From contig NZ_JALKAQ010000013.1 of NCBI RefSeq assembly GCF_023016065.1, positions 1 to 64,000 of the forward strand: a stretch of DNA of 64,000 bases, read 5' to 3'. Below, one piece after another: positions 26,918 through 37,293 of this stretch. This DNA is from Marinobacter sp. S0848L (GTDB lineage: Bacteria; Pseudomonadota; Gammaproteobacteria; Pseudomonadales; Oleiphilaceae). Made by a program: the position numbers and the translations under genes. Positions within the stretch are counted from its first letter, which is position 1. Every line of letters starts with the position of its first letter. Under the pieces are notes generated by a model that saw only the letters and a program-made list of their open reading frames with translations, did no database searches and was not told the origin of the DNA.

Positions 26918-28033
26918 GTGAGGATAGGAACTTTTTTTAGTGTAAGACTTTTTTTTCTATTGTCGGGGGCTTTAATTGCTATATTCTATGCGCATCCTGC
27001 TCCTCCCTTCTACCTTTTTGTTTTCTTTGTTATTTCATTGTGTTTTTTAGTAAATTTGTCAAAAATAAAAGTGGATGTAGTTCTTTTGTTTTTGATATTT
27101 ATTTTGGTATCAGTATCAATTTTGTCTGTCATTGTTAATTCGTCTGGAGTTCATCAGGGGCTGGTTCCTGTCGTTGGGGTTGTGCTGGGTTATTTTTTGT
27201 TTCTTTCTGGTGCATTTTTAACATTCAATGAATATTTCTGGAGGGGGTTTTCAGTATCATCATTGGTGTTGTCATTTTTAATATTGTTTTTTTACTTTTT
27301 TTCGGGCTCAACTAGTTTCGGGTTTGGTGTCTTTTATATTCCAGAGTTTAGAATGTGGGGAGATGAATATTTTTCCGATTGGCCAAACTACATTGGTTTT
27401 CCGTTAGTTATAAGTCTATTTTTGAGGCGTATAAGGCTTATAAAGTTTGGGATGATAGATGTAATGATAGTGTCAGCTATTCTATTAACTACTTCTAGGG
27501 TTCTTATGTTTGGTGTTTTTCTGGTTTTAATGTTGTATGTTTTGTTTGAAAAGAAGAGTTTGCTTTTTTTTGTTGTCGTGAGTTGTTTTTTAGCTATTTT
27601 CTATTTAGATCTTGAGCCGTTTTTTGACCGACTTACAAAGTTTAATGATCGGTCTCACTTATATTCTGGGCTAGTTGAAGGTTGGTTAGTAAATCCGTTG
27701 TTAGGCTGGGGTGGCGTTAAGGTATCCGATGTGTTTCCTGAGACTTATTATGACTCTTACCATAATAGCTATCTGGAGGTGCTTGTTAAGTCTGGTGTCG
27801 TTGGGTTTGGGATCTATGTTGCTCTGATATTGTATTTGGCGTTGAGCCCGTATTTTAAAGGGAGGCCACTGTTCCATAAGCAAGAGCTCTATTTCCTGGC
27901 ATGTTTAATGTTTGTCATCGCTGCTAGTTTTTTTCAAAATTATCTAAAACATCCGCATGTTATATTTATATTTTCCGCACTCTGTCATTCGGGTGTAAAA
28001 GGAGTTGTTGGTAGAAATGAAAAAAAGCTTTGA
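26918..28033 (+). CDS. wzy: Wzy-type O-antigen/capsule polymerase
   Basis: A 371-residue, very hydrophobic protein with about eleven membrane segments and a periplasmic loop near residues 250-285 containing GWLVNPLLGWGGVKVS and YYDSYHNSYLEVLVKSG; the HNSYLE motif is typical of Wzy_C proteins. It should polymerise the flipped repeat units. GTG start at 26918 with AGGAAGTGAGAG just upstream. Strongly AT-rich. Its end overlaps the next gene. Assignment as polymerase rather than ligase follows from its place beside wzx; the other Wzy_C protein, at 1222, is outside the island. Confidence 0.82.
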   Translation: MRIGTFFSVRLFFLLSGALIAIFYAHPAPPFYLFVFFVISLCFLVNLSKIKVDVVLLFLIFILVSVSILSVIVNSSGVHQGLVPVVGVVLGYFLFLSGAFLTFNEYFWRGFSVSSLVLSFLILFFYFFSGSTSFGFGVFYIPEFRMWGDEYFSDWPNYIGFPLVISLFLRRIRLIKFGMIDVMIVSAILLTTSRVLMFGVFLVLMLYVLFEKKSLLFFVVVSCFLAIFYLDLEPFFDRLTKFNDRSHLYSGLVEGWLVNPLLGWGGVKVSDVFPETYYDSYHNSYLEVLVKSGVVGFGIYVALILYLALSPYFKGRPLFHKQELYFLACLMFVIAASFFQNYLKHPHVIFIFSALCHSGVKGVVGRNEKKL

Positions 28034-29321
28034 TAAAATAAGTGGGTCAGCAATAGGGCTGGTTAGTAGGAGTGTCCCGTCTTTTTTTAACGAGACTATT
28101 TATTTTGTTGATTTTGTTTTGAGGTATTTGTTCGATAAGAATGCTGATGACCCTTTTGATGATAAAGAAAAGTATCTGGTAAATGCATATCAAAGGGCCA
28201 GGTCAAATGTTTATTATTTTGCCGCAAACGACTATTTGAAGCAGAAGGGCAAAGAGTATGATGTTGAGCTTTTTAAATTGGCAATCGAACATAAGGCGAG
28301 TATTGGTGATGAAAGAATTCTTTGTAATACCCGATCGAGAGTGGTGTCTAAAGTGCTTGCTCATTGGCTTTTTTGTTTTTTAGGTTTTATTTTTAATAAA
28401 AAAGTAGATGGTAAAGATTATGTGAGAAGTTGGGTAGATGTGTCGCTTGAGATATACGGTGGTGATGGTAAAAATTATCTCTTATATCCGTTTGGTATAA
28501 AGCTTGTTCGACAATTTAATTTTATTAAAGAGCTTCGAAAAAAAAATATTCCTTTTCAGTTTTCTGCGTACAGGTATTCGTCAGTAAAGCTACTGAAATG
28601 GGTCGTTACTGGAAAAGATGTGGATCTTGCAGATTTAGAGATTTCCGCATTTAAGAATCATGCTGAGGTTTTATTTAAGACTTATAGCCCTCAAAAAATA
28701 TTTACTACTGATGAGTTTGAGCCGGCATCTTTTGCTCTTAATGAAAGGTTAATTGAGCTTGGTGTTTATGTCGAGAATACTGCGCACGGTGTTGGTATGT
28801 ACTCTCCGTTTGTTGTTTATAGTAAGTTTAATGTTTTTAATGATTCCCAAATTCGTTATTATGAGGTGTTGTCAAAAGGTATTGACTATTCTGTTATTCA
28901 GCGCGATGTAGAGTCCTATAAATCCAAAGCTGTCAAGACTATTGTTTTTGTTGATCAACTATTAAAAAATGATGGTAGTTTTTTGGAGTATTCAAGGCTG
29001 GAAGTGTTTAAAAAACTGAAGTTTGCCTCTGAATTAAATGGATACACTTTTTACATAAAGTCGCACCCAAACTCCAGTGTCAATTATGGCGATTATTCCG
29101 AGAATCTAATGGAGTTTGATGTAGAGTGTTGTGATGCACCTATCTTCTTTACATTTTTTTCAACTGCTTATATGACGTTTGAAAAGTTTGGGCCTACCTT
29201 TTTAATTCAAGATGAGGTGTGTGATCCTTCGCTTATTTTTGGCGACTTTGCAAGAGTTGTACATATCGGTAAACTCGAGGAGTTTTTAAATGACCTTTCC
29301 CGACCATCGCTTTTTGATTAA
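28017..29321 (+). CDS. Probable GT-B sialyltransferase-like enzyme (candidate legionaminate transferase)
   Basis: A 434-residue soluble protein without close family resemblance. Three short motifs in the right order recall bacterial GT-B sialyltransferases and polysialyltransferases: an acidic cluster DEFE at 232-235 followed by NTAHGVG (254-260), an HP pair at 350-351 in YIKSHPNSS, and a Ser-Thr at 382-383 in FTFFSTAYM, like the D/E-D/E-G, HP and S/T motifs that bind CMP-sugar. Because a complete CMP-legionaminate pathway is encoded just upstream and needs a transferase, this is the best candidate. ATG at 28017 is chosen; TTG at 28005 or 28008, nearer AAGGAG, is possible. AT-rich, overlapping both neighbours. 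Confidence 0.5.
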   Translation: MKKSFDKISGSAIGLVSRSVPSFFNETIYFVDFVLRYLFDKNADDPFDDKEKYLVNAYQRARSNVYYFAANDYLKQKGKEYDVELFKLAIEHKASIGDERILCNTRSRVVSKVLAHWLFCFLGFIFNKKVDGKDYVRSWVDVSLEIYGGDGKNYLLYPFGIKLVRQFNFIKELRKKNIPFQFSAYRYSSVKLLKWVVTGKDVDLADLEISAFKNHAEVLFKTYSPQKIFTTDEFEPASFALNERLIELGVYVENTAHGVGMYSPFVVYSKFNVFNDSQIRYYEVLSKGIDYSVIQRDVESYKSKAVKTIVFVDQLLKNDGSFLEYSRLEVFKKLKFASELNGYTFYIKSHPNSSVNYGDYSENLMEFDVECCDAPIFFTFFSTAYMTFEKFGPTFLIQDEVCDPSLIFGDFARVVHIGKLEEFLNDLSRPSLFD

Positions 29322-29817
29322 ATTTATTCGGCTTGCCTTTTCGTGTTTTTATTTGAAAAAAAATGTTTTTTTTAAAAATATTTATTTTGGTAGCAAGCCA
29401 TTTATTAGCAGGAAAAATAAAGTTTGTTTGTCGGGTAGGAGTATTTATTTTGGGCGTAATTGTCATATAGCTGCTGATCTAACGGTTGGTTCCAATGTCT
29501 TGGTGGGTTCCAATGTTTCGTTTGTCGGTGGCGATCATAAATGGGATCGGCCGGGTGAATATATGTTTTCTTCTGGTCGTGATAAACTGAAAACTATTTA
29601 TATTGGCGACGACGTTTGGGTGGGGCATGGGTCCATTATTATGCATGGCGTTACAATTGGCGATGGTGCGATAGTTGCTGCGGGTAGTGTCGTGACGAAA
29701 AATGTGAAAGAATTTGAAATTGTCGGTGGTAATCCAGCTAAATTGATAAAGTACCGTTTCGGTCAAGAAGAGCAGCGTTTGCACCGCAGTTTTTTGTCGC
29801 TAGGTGTTAAAGCTTGA
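29290..29817 (+). CDS. Hexapeptide-repeat acetyltransferase
   Basis: A 175-residue left-handed beta-helix acyltransferase: repeats begin near residue 50 ([25 protein letters not shown]) and continue through [33 protein letters not shown], ending in the standard [14 protein letters not shown]. It belongs to the WcaF/LacA/NeuO-like group and would O- or N-acetylate a sugar of the repeat unit. The ATG at 29290 lies inside the end of the preceding gene, so the two are probably coupled. Last of the AT-rich core genes; base composition becomes ordinary after it. Confidence 0.85.
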   Translation: MTFPDHRFLIKFIRLAFSCFYLKKNVFFKNIYFGSKPFISRKNKVCLSGRSIYFGRNCHIAADLTVGSNVLVGSNVSFVGGDHKWDRPGEYMFSSGRDKLKTIYIGDDVWVGHGSIIMHGVTIGDGAIVAAGSVVTKNVKEFEIVGGNPAKLIKYRFGQEEQRLHRSFLSLGVKA

Positions 29818-29884
29818 GTGCGTGCCAAGGCTCTCGACGCGATATTTTTTACTATACTCACTACACATTTGTTGATAAGACTAT

Positions 29885-32023
29885 ATGAAACAGATACTGC
29901 AAGACATGGCAAAGGGTGGCACTACGGTAACTGAAGCGCCCGCTCCGCAGGTCTCTAGCCAAAACCTGATCGTTAACACCCGTGTTTCTCTTATTTCTGC
30001 TGGCACAGAGCGCATGCTAGTCGGTTTCGGTAAGGCCTCCTATTTGCAAAAGGCTCGTCAACAGCCTGATAAAGTCAAAATGGTGCTTGAAAAAGTTGCA
30101 ACTGACGGGTTAATGACCACTATTGATTCAGTTCAATCGAAACTTGCACAACCTTTGCCATTGGGTTATTGCAATGTGGGCGTGGTCGCTGAGGCCGGTT
30201 CGGGAGTTGCTGGTTTTAAGCCAGGTGATCGTGTGGTTTCCAATGGGCCGCATGCAGATATTGTGAAAGTCCCTAAGAACTTATGTGCTCGTATTCCAGA
30301 TAGCGTTGATGACGAGTCTGCCTCTTTTGTTGTGATCGCGAGTATTGGTCTACAGGGTATCCGGCTTGCCAAGCCGACTCTTGGCGAGGCTTTTGTAGTT
30401 ACGGGTGTGGGACTTATTGGCTTGCTTACAGTTCAGTTGCTGCGCGCGCATGGATGTCGAGTTTTAGCCATCGATTTCGATGAGGCTAAACTGGAAATTG
30501 CGCGTCAGTTCGGTGCCGAAACCTGTAATCCTGGTAAGGGCGAAGACCCGGTTTCGGCTGGCAAGGCATTCAGCAGGGGGCAAGGCGTCGATGGCGTTAT
30601 AATCACTGCCTCAACCAAGTCGAATGACCCGGTTACACAGGCCGCACGGATGAGTCGCAAGCGCGGCCGCATTATTCTCGTTGGTGTGACTGGTCTGGAG
30701 TTGGATAGGTCCGATTTTTATGAGAAAGAGTTGGTGTTTCAAGTGTCCTGCTCATATGGCCCAGGTCGGTACGATACTGAGTACGAAGACAATGGACGGG
30801 ATTATCCCCTACCATTTGTGCGCTGGACAGAGAAGCGTAACTTTGAGGCCGTTCTTGATATGATGGCCAGCGGCCAGCTGGATGTAACGCCGTTGATCAC
30901 TCATCGGTTTGATTTTGAAAAGGCTCCCGAAGCATACGACACGTTGACAACAGATAAGTCGGCTTTAGGAATTTTGCTGGAATATCATAGTTCGGCAGAT
31001 ATCCGGAAGATTAAATCAGTCACACTTATTAACGGCCTCTCCTTCAACCCCCAAAAAGCAGTGGTTGGCTTTGTTGGGGCGGGAAACTACGCATCCAGAG
31101 TTCTTATTCCGGCATTCAAAGTTGCAGGTGCCCAATTTCACAGTATTTCCACGGCTAATGGCCTTAATAGTGTTGTACACGGGGAAAAGTCCGGGTTTGG
31201 CGTAGCTACTACAGATACGCAAGCGATGATCGATAACCCGGATATCAATACCATTGCGATTGTTACTCGCCATAATTCCCACGCTTCGTTGGTTGTATCA
31301 GCTTTGAGCGCGGGTAAGCACGTGTTTGTTGAGAAACCGTTGGCGGTAACTTTTGAGGGCTTGGCAAAAGTCCGTGATCAGTTTGAATCCAACCAGGGAA
31401 AAGTTAAACGTGGGCATTTAATGGTTGGCTTCAATCGCCGGTTCTCGCCCCAAGTCCAGAAGATGAAGCAGTTGCTAGATTCTGTTAATGAGCCGAAGTC
31501 TTTCATTATGACCATGAATGCCGGCGCCATTCCCGAGGATCACTGGACTCAAGACGTTGAAGTAGGTGGTGGCCGCATTATTGGTGAGGCCTGTCATTTT
31601 GTTGACCTGATGCGCTATTTGGCCGGTTCCAAGATCGTTTCCATGCAAGCGCACCGTATGGGCGATGCGCCGGGCGTTGCGGTGACTGAAGATAAAGCAG
31701 CAATAACACTCGGCTTCGCTGATGGTTCTTTTGGTACCGTGCATTACCTTGCCAATGGCGCTGCTAGCTTTCCGAAGGAGAGGGTTGAAGTATTTACCGC
31801 TGGCCGTGTTCTGCAGTTGGATAACTTCCGTAGATTGAAAGGCTTTGGTTGGCCCGGATTCAAGCGGATGAACCTATGGAAGCAAGACAAAGGTCAAAGT
31901 GCCTGTGCAGCTGCATTCCTTGGTGCGATTGAGAATGGTGAGTATTGCCCGATTCCTCCCGAGGAAATTTTTGAGGTGGCTCGGGTGTCGATTGAGGCTG
32001 CAGAAATACTTCGCGATCAATGA
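29885..32023 (+). CDS. Bi-domain oxidoreductase: zinc-type dehydrogenase fused to Gfo/Idh/MocA
   Basis: A 712-residue fusion. Residues 1-365 form a medium-chain dehydrogenase (VNTRVSLISAGTERMLVGFG, GYCNVGVVAEAGSGV, AFVVTGVGLIGLLTVQLL), and from about 392 a Gfo/Idh/MocA domain starts (VVGFVGAGNYASRVLIPAF, HVFVEKPLAVTFEGL with the EKP motif). Such fusions occur in polysaccharide clusters next to heparinase-like lyases and GT4 transferases, as here, and are presumed to oxidise or reduce a sugar nucleotide or lipid-linked sugar; the reaction is not established to my knowledge. ATG at 29885. It starts the second, GC-normal sugar block. Confidence 0.85.
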   Translation: MKQILQDMAKGGTTVTEAPAPQVSSQNLIVNTRVSLISAGTERMLVGFGKASYLQKARQQPDKVKMVLEKVATDGLMTTIDSVQSKLAQPLPLGYCNVGVVAEAGSGVAGFKPGDRVVSNGPHADIVKVPKNLCARIPDSVDDESASFVVIASIGLQGIRLAKPTLGEAFVVTGVGLIGLLTVQLLRAHGCRVLAIDFDEAKLEIARQFGAETCNPGKGEDPVSAGKAFSRGQGVDGVIITASTKSNDPVTQAARMSRKRGRIILVGVTGLELDRSDFYEKELVFQVSCSYGPGRYDTEYEDNGRDYPLPFVRWTEKRNFEAVLDMMASGQLDVTPLITHRFDFEKAPEAYDTLTTDKSALGILLEYHSSADIRKIKSVTLINGLSFNPQKAVVGFVGAGNYASRVLIPAFKVAGAQFHSISTANGLNSVVHGEKSGFGVATTDTQAMIDNPDINTIAIVTRHNSHASLVVSALSAGKHVFVEKPLAVTFEGLAKVRDQFESNQGKVKRGHLMVGFNRRFSPQVQKMKQLLDSVNEPKSFIMTMNAGAIPEDHWTQDVEVGGGRIIGEACHFVDLMRYLAGSKIVSMQAHRMGDAPGVAVTEDKAAITLGFADGSFGTVHYLANGAASFPKERVEVFTAGRVLQLDNFRRLKGFGWPGFKRMNLWKQDKGQSACAAAFLGAIENGEYCPIPPEEIFEVARVSIEAAEILRDQ

Positions 32024-32045
32024 TTTTATCAAGGCGTTTTAATTT

Positions 32046-33257
32046 ATGAAGCTTAGAGTTAGTACTATAGGTCTTGGCTATATAGGTCTCCCCACCTCAG
32101 CCTTGATCGCTTCACACAATATCGCAGTTCGTGGCGTAGATGTCTCACAGCATGTAGTCGATACTATCAACGCCGGCAAAATTCATATTGTGGAGCCAGA
32201 GCTGGATAACGCGGTAGCTAGAGCGGTACAAGCTGGCTTTCTAAAAGCGAGCACGCTGCCGCAAGCTGCTGATGTTTATTTGATAGTCGTACCCACACCC
32301 TTCAAAGGAGGTAACCACGAACCCGATACCTCTTATATTCAAGCAGCTACCGAAGGCATTTTGCCACTATTGAAAGAAGGCGATCTCTATGTTATCGAGT
32401 CGACTTCGCCGGTGGGAACCACTGAGCGTATGGAAGATTTTATCTACAGTAAGCGCCCAGAGCTCAAAGGCAAGATCCATGTTGCTTATTGCCCCGAGCG
32501 TGTGCTGCCGGGCAACGTAATGTATGAGTTGGTGTATAACGACCGAGTTATTGGAGGCGTTGATGAAGCTTCTACTCGAAAAGCAGCGGAGTTCTATAAG
32601 CTATTTGTAAAAGGGCAGTTGCATCATACCAACGCCCGTACGGCAGAAATGTGTAAACTTGTTGAGAATGCCTCTCGTGATGTTCAAATTGCTTTTGCCA
32701 ATGAGCTTTCGATCATTTCTGATAAAGCAGCTATCAACGTATGGGAGCTGATCAAACTTGCAAACAAACACCCTAGAGTAAATATTCTACAGCCGGGAAG
32801 TGGTGTTGGAGGGCACTGTATTGCTGTGGATCCGTACTTTATTACTGCCGATTACCCCATGGAATCGCAAATTATCGGGAAGGCTCGTGAAATAAATAAC
32901 TACAAGTCTTTCTGGTGCGCGGAACAAGTAAGAGAGGCGATCCAAAGGTTCCATATTCATGAAGGCCGAGCTCCGGTAGTTGCTTTGATGGGGTTAGCAT
33001 TTAAGCCGAATATCGACGACTTAAGGCAGTCTCCAGCTGTTTATATAGCGCAACGCATCCTTCAAGAGGCTAATGATGAAGAGTATTTTATTGTAGAGCC
33101 AAATATCGAAGAACATTCTGTCTATAAATTGACTGGAGCGGAAGAGGCCCTTGCTGGTGCTGATATTGTCGTTTTTCTTGTGGCGCATGATGCATTTAAA
33201 TCTGTTGATCTGGATGATTCTAAGGTAGTTCTGGATTTCTGTGGAGTAACGCAGTGA
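32046..33257 (+). CDS. wecC: UDP-N-acetyl-D-mannosamine dehydrogenase
   Basis: A 403-residue UDP-sugar dehydrogenase. The N-terminal NAD motif [14 protein letters not shown], the family marker [25 protein letters not shown], and the catalytic Cys in [15 protein letters not shown] are all present. The HEPD segment and overall sequence resemble WecC/RffD, giving UDP-ManNAcA. The next gene, overlapping by four bases, is the epimerase that supplies UDP-ManNAc, so the two form a unit. Confidence 0.9.
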   Translation: MKLRVSTIGLGYIGLPTSALIASHNIAVRGVDVSQHVVDTINAGKIHIVEPELDNAVARAVQAGFLKASTLPQAADVYLIVVPTPFKGGNHEPDTSYIQAATEGILPLLKEGDLYVIESTSPVGTTERMEDFIYSKRPELKGKIHVAYCPERVLPGNVMYELVYNDRVIGGVDEASTRKAAEFYKLFVKGQLHHTNARTAEMCKLVENASRDVQIAFANELSIISDKAAINVWELIKLANKHPRVNILQPGSGVGGHCIAVDPYFITADYPMESQIIGKAREINNYKSFWCAEQVREAIQRFHIHEGRAPVVALMGLAFKPNIDDLRQSPAVYIAQRILQEANDEEYFIVEPNIEEHSVYKLTGAEEALAGADIVVFLVAHDAFKSVDLDDSKVVLDFCGVTQ

Positions 33258-34399
33258 GAGTTTTGTCTGTATTTGGTACTCGTCCCGAAGCGATAAAAAT
33301 GGCACCCTTGGCGAAGGCGTTAGAAGAAGAAAGTTTTTTTGATGCGAGAGTCGCTGTAACCGCCCAGCATCGTGAAATGCTCGATCAGGTTTTGGACCTG
33401 TTTTCACTTGTCCCGGATTATGACCTCAACCTGATGAAACCAGGGCAGGACCTTTACGATATCACCAGTAAGGTTTTGCTGGGTCTTCGAGATGTTCTTA
33501 GCGAGTTTCAGCCTGATCTTGTTCTCGTTCACGGCGATACTGCAACGACGTTTGCAGGCGCGCTGGCCGCTTTCTATCAAAAGATTCCGGTGGGCCATGT
33601 GGAAGCGGGGTTGCGAACCGGTGATTTGTACTCACCCTGGCCAGAAGAGGCCAATAGGCAGTTAACCGGGCGGATTGCCCGGTGGCATTTTGCGCCTACT
33701 GAGCGGAACGAAAATGCTTTGTTGGCCGAGGGTGTGGGTGACGAGGGTATTTTGGTAACTGGTAACACGGTCATCGACGCCTTACAGTGGGTTGTTGAAA
33801 AAATTGAAAGCACACCAGCGCTGCAACAGAAGATAGCGGCTGCGCTGAGTTCTGCCGGCCTGCAATTGTCTGTGCGGGAGCGTCGTTATGTGCTGATTAC
33901 GGGGCACCGTCGCGAGAACTTTGGTAGCGGCTTTGAAAACATTTGCCAGGCGCTACGCGGGTTAGCCGAAGCCAATCCCGATACGCATTTTATCTATCCC
34001 GTGCATCTGAACCCTAACGTACAGGGCCCTGTTAATCGATTGCTGGATGGATTGGCTAACGTTCACCTGATTGAGCCTTTAGGTTACGAGCCATTTGTGT
34101 ACTTGATGCAAAACGCCTACCTTGTGCTCACTGATAGTGGCGGGGTTCAGGAAGAGGCACCAGGCTTGGGTAAGCCGGTACTGGTTATGCGCGATACAAC
34201 CGAGCGGCCAGAAGCAATCGACGCTGGAACCGTTCGCTTGGTGGGCACCGAGAGCGCCATCATCCGTGACGCTGTGCAGCAATTGCTGGACGATAATGAC
34301 GTTTATGAAAGCATGGCCAGAGCGCATAACCCTTATGGTGATGGCAATGCATGCGGTCGCATTGTGGAGTTTTTGAAGAGTCACGGGGCCCCTTCCTGA
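33254..34399 (+). CDS. wecB: Non-hydrolysing UDP-GlcNAc 2-epimerase
   Basis: A 381-residue enzyme that interconverts UDP-GlcNAc and UDP-ManNAc. Landmarks: [61 protein letters not shown] (read in two parts), TGHRRENFG and [12 protein letters not shown]. It feeds WecC. The start overlaps wecC by four bases. A distinct hydrolysing relative, legG, lies in the first sugar block, so each block has its own C2 epimerase. Confidence 0.93.
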   Translation: MRVLSVFGTRPEAIKMAPLAKALEEESFFDARVAVTAQHREMLDQVLDLFSLVPDYDLNLMKPGQDLYDITSKVLLGLRDVLSEFQPDLVLVHGDTATTFAGALAAFYQKIPVGHVEAGLRTGDLYSPWPEEANRQLTGRIARWHFAPTERNENALLAEGVGDEGILVTGNTVIDALQWVVEKIESTPALQQKIAAALSSAGLQLSVRERRYVLITGHRRENFGSGFENICQALRGLAEANPDTHFIYPVHLNPNVQGPVNRLLDGLANVHLIEPLGYEPFVYLMQNAYLVLTDSGGVQEEAPGLGKPVLVMRDTTERPEAIDAGTVRLVGTESAIIRDAVQQLLDDNDVYESMARAHNPYGDGNACGRIVEFLKSHGAPS

Positions 34400-34408
34400 G
34401 CAACCCGT

Positions 34409-36061
34409 ATGAAGCGCTTGACCCTGTTGTTTAACACCATTCGCTACCTAAAAGTCAGCCAGCTCGCGTATCAAGTTTATTACCGAGTGCGAAAGCCTAG
34501 GTTGAAGGGTTTGCGGGAACCAGTATTGCGTAAGCGGCTTAAAAATTGGCCCGGTTCTGCCTTTCAGAACCCAGCAACAGGTGATGGCGAAACCTTTGTC
34601 TTTCTTGGGGAGTGCGCTCGTTTTGATGGAAGCTGGAATAATCCCGCTTTCCCCAAGCTCTGGCTGTACAACCTTCATTACCAGGACGACTTGAACGCTA
34701 GAGGCGCAGAGTCACGCTTCGAACTTTGCGTGCGTATGGTGAACTCTTGGATTGAGGGTAATCCTCCGCTACAGGGAAATGGTTGGGAGCCATACTGTTT
34801 ATCTCTTCGTACTGTAAACTGGGTTAAGTTTTTTGGTCGTTTGCAACCTAATGAGGTCAAGAGCCTTTGGGTCCGTTCGCTGGTCCAGCAAGCGGACGCG
34901 CTGGAGCAACAGCTCGAGTTTCATATTCTGGCGAACCATCTGTTTGCCAATGCTAAGGCGCTAGTATTTGTTGGTACCTATTTAGGTGGGACTGACGGAG
35001 ATCGCTGGCTTCGAAAGGGAATGGCACTGTTAGACAGAGAGATACATGAGCAGTTTCTGAGTGATGGAGCTCATTATGAGCGTTCCCCGATGTACCAGGG
35101 GACTTTGCTTTGGGACTTGGCCGATCTCATCGCTCTTGGTCAGTCAACGGGTTTGCCTGAGCTTAAACAGCGGTTGGGTGATTGGGAGAAGCGGCTGCAA
35201 AGAGGGCTGAAGTGGCTAAAGGCCGTAAATCACCCGGACGGTAGTATATCGTTTTTTAATGATGCCACGTTGGGTATTGCCCCTACTGTTGAAGACCTTG
35301 AACGCTATATGGCTGTTTTGGGTGTGTCCGTTCCACCGACTGATAAGACCTCAGCGGTTACAGGTAAGCTTATGCAGCCGAGTGGTTATGGCGTAGTGGA
35401 GTGGCCCGAAAGTCACCGCTTGTTAGTAGATTTGGCACCCGTAGGACCGGATTATCAGCCTGGTCATGCTCATGCGGATACCCTTAGCTGCGAACTTAGC
35501 TTGTTTGGCCAGCGGGTGCTGGTGAATTCTGGTATCTCTCAATATGGTGAAGGTCCGGAAAGGCAACGGCAACGTTCGACAGCTGCACACAATACCGTTG
35601 AAGTAGATGGCGAAGATTCTTCTGAGGTTTGGGCGGGTTTTCGAGTTGCTCGCCGGGCGAAACCATTCGGCGTGGAGCTTTCTGAAAGTGACGATTCTGT
35701 TGCTCTGTCGGGTAGCCATGATGGTTACAGGCGACTCGCGGGGAAAGTCACTCACAGTCGACGTTGGAAAGCTTCCGATGGGCTGTTGGAAATTACTGAT
35801 ATGTTGGACGGCTCGTTTAAAGAAGCGGTAGCGCACTGGCATCTCCATCCTGATGTTAACGTGCATGCGGTTGATGACTATTCTTTCTGCTTGCACCTGC
35901 CGGGCCAGCAGGCTGTCAGGCTTGAGATGGATGGCGGCAGTGCTGAAATTGTCAAAAGCGATTGGCATTCCGGTTTTGGTGTATCAAAGCCATCCTTCAA
36001 GCTGAAAGTGGCGTTTTCCGGCCCCAAACTCATTACCCGAATTTCCTGGAGTTCCGTTTGA
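34409..36061 (+). CDS. Heparinase II/III-like (alginate-lyase type) protein
   Basis: A 550-residue protein with an N-terminal alpha/alpha-barrel (about residues 60-310; NLHYQDDLNA, ILANHLFANAKALVF, HYERSPMYQGTLLWDLADL) and a C-terminal beta-sandwich Hepar_II_III domain (from about 315; YQPGHAHADTLSCELSLFGQRVLVNSGISQYG). The catalytic-type His and Tyr residues of the lyase family are visible in NHLFAN, HYERSPMY and GHAHAD. No signal peptide is seen, so it would act in the cytoplasm, perhaps on lipid-linked intermediates. Co-occurs with the bi-domain oxidoreductase and GT4 transferase, which suggests a joint modification step; its substrate is unknown. Confidence 0.82.
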   Translation: MKRLTLLFNTIRYLKVSQLAYQVYYRVRKPRLKGLREPVLRKRLKNWPGSAFQNPATGDGETFVFLGECARFDGSWNNPAFPKLWLYNLHYQDDLNARGAESRFELCVRMVNSWIEGNPPLQGNGWEPYCLSLRTVNWVKFFGRLQPNEVKSLWVRSLVQQADALEQQLEFHILANHLFANAKALVFVGTYLGGTDGDRWLRKGMALLDREIHEQFLSDGAHYERSPMYQGTLLWDLADLIALGQSTGLPELKQRLGDWEKRLQRGLKWLKAVNHPDGSISFFNDATLGIAPTVEDLERYMAVLGVSVPPTDKTSAVTGKLMQPSGYGVVEWPESHRLLVDLAPVGPDYQPGHAHADTLSCELSLFGQRVLVNSGISQYGEGPERQRQRSTAAHNTVEVDGEDSSEVWAGFRVARRAKPFGVELSESDDSVALSGSHDGYRRLAGKVTHSRRWKASDGLLEITDMLDGSFKEAVAHWHLHPDVNVHAVDDYSFCLHLPGQQAVRLEMDGGSAEIVKSDWHSGFGVSKPSFKLKVAFSGPKLITRISWSSV

Positions 36062-37293
36062 AGGTCTTATTACTAAGTTTTTATTTCCAACCTGATTTGT
36101 CCGCTGGCTCCTTTCGAAATACGGCTTTTGTTGAATCTTTATTGCAGGTGCTGCCGCACGGCAGTGAGATTGATGTTGTGACAACACTGCCGAACCGGTA
36201 TTCGGGTTTTAGTGCAGAGGCGCCGGAAGAGGAAATCAGGCAAGGTGTAACGATAAAGCGAGTGGAACTCCCTGCTCACAAAAGCGGAATGGTGGATCAG
36301 TCTCGCGCCTTTCTCTCCTATGCCCAAGCAGTAACGCGTTTTGTAAGAGGCAGGGAGTACGATGTGATCTATGCCAGCTCCTCTCGATTAATGACTGCTG
36401 TACTAGGTGCGCTCGTTGCTCGGAAATTGAGAGTGCCGCTGTATCTGGATATTCGCGATATTTTCGTTGATACTATCAAAGACGTTTTACCGCGCAAGCT
36501 CGCTTGGCTTATGAAACCTTTGTTTTCCGCAATAGAGCGATGGACTATTACTCGCGCAAACCGTTTGAATGTGGTTTCGGCCGGCTTTTTGCCCTATTTC
36601 GAAGCGCGTTACCCGAATGTTCCTAAAGTCGCTTTTACCAATGGCATTGATGACGAGTTTTTGCGGGTAGCCCCTTCGACTTCAACTAATGGGGTGGAAA
36701 ATGCCAAAGGTTCTAAGGCTGGTGTTGTGGAAGTGGTTTATGCCGGAAATATGGGGGAAGGCCAAGGGCTTCATCGTATTGTCCCCGGCCTTGCCAAAAA
36801 GCTGGAAGGTCGGGTGGTGTTTCGTCTGATTGGTGGTGGGGGGCGTTTAAAGGAGCTCGAAGATGCCATTACTGAAGCGGATTGCACGAACGTTGTACTA
36901 GAGTCGCCGGTGGCGAGAAAAGAATTAATCGAGATCTATCAGAAAGCGGACGTGCTGTTTCTGCACCTAAATGATTATGATGCCTTCCATAAGGTGCTGC
37001 CTTCAAAATTGTTTGAATACGGGGCGCTCGGAAAGCCGATTTGGGCTGGCGTTGGCGGCTATGCAGCCACTTTTATCGAGGAGAATCTGAATAATTCAGC
37101 GGTATTTTCTCCTTGTGACTCCGTCGGCGGCGTTGAGGCTTTTGAAACGCTATGTATTGAAGATCGGTCACGTTCGGAATTTGTTCATCGCTTTTCCCGG
37201 ATGGCAATTATGGATGAAATGGCTGAAGATTTGGTCGCTCTGGTAAATAGTGGTACCGCAGAGGCACGTTCGCAGCCATGGGAGCAGCCTTAA
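36058..37293 (+). CDS. GT4-family glycosyltransferase (WbuB-like)
   Basis: A 411-residue GT-B glycosyltransferase. The N-terminal VLLLSFYFQPDLSAGSFRNTA and the C-terminal ADVLFLHLNDYDAFHKVLPSKLFEYGALGKPIWAGV fit the GT4 proteins of the WbuB/FnlC type that add N-acetylfucosamine-like sugars. The TTG at 36058 overlaps the stop of the lyase gene (TTGA) and is preceded at six bases by TGGAG; upstream ATG codons would lie deep in the lyase gene and add no family sequence. Acceptor and donor are not predictable beyond a 6-deoxy-HexNAc or ManNAcA. Confidence 0.85.
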   Translation: MKVLLLSFYFQPDLSAGSFRNTAFVESLLQVLPHGSEIDVVTTLPNRYSGFSAEAPEEEIRQGVTIKRVELPAHKSGMVDQSRAFLSYAQAVTRFVRGREYDVIYASSSRLMTAVLGALVARKLRVPLYLDIRDIFVDTIKDVLPRKLAWLMKPLFSAIERWTITRANRLNVVSAGFLPYFEARYPNVPKVAFTNGIDDEFLRVAPSTSTNGVENAKGSKAGVVEVVYAGNMGEGQGLHRIVPGLAKKLEGRVVFRLIGGGGRLKELEDAITEADCTNVVLESPVARKELIEIYQKADVLFLHLNDYDAFHKVLPSKLFEYGALGKPIWAGVGGYAATFIEENLNNSAVFSPCDSVGGVEAFETLCIEDRSRSEFVHRFSRMAIMDEMAEDLVALVNSGTAEARSQPWEQP

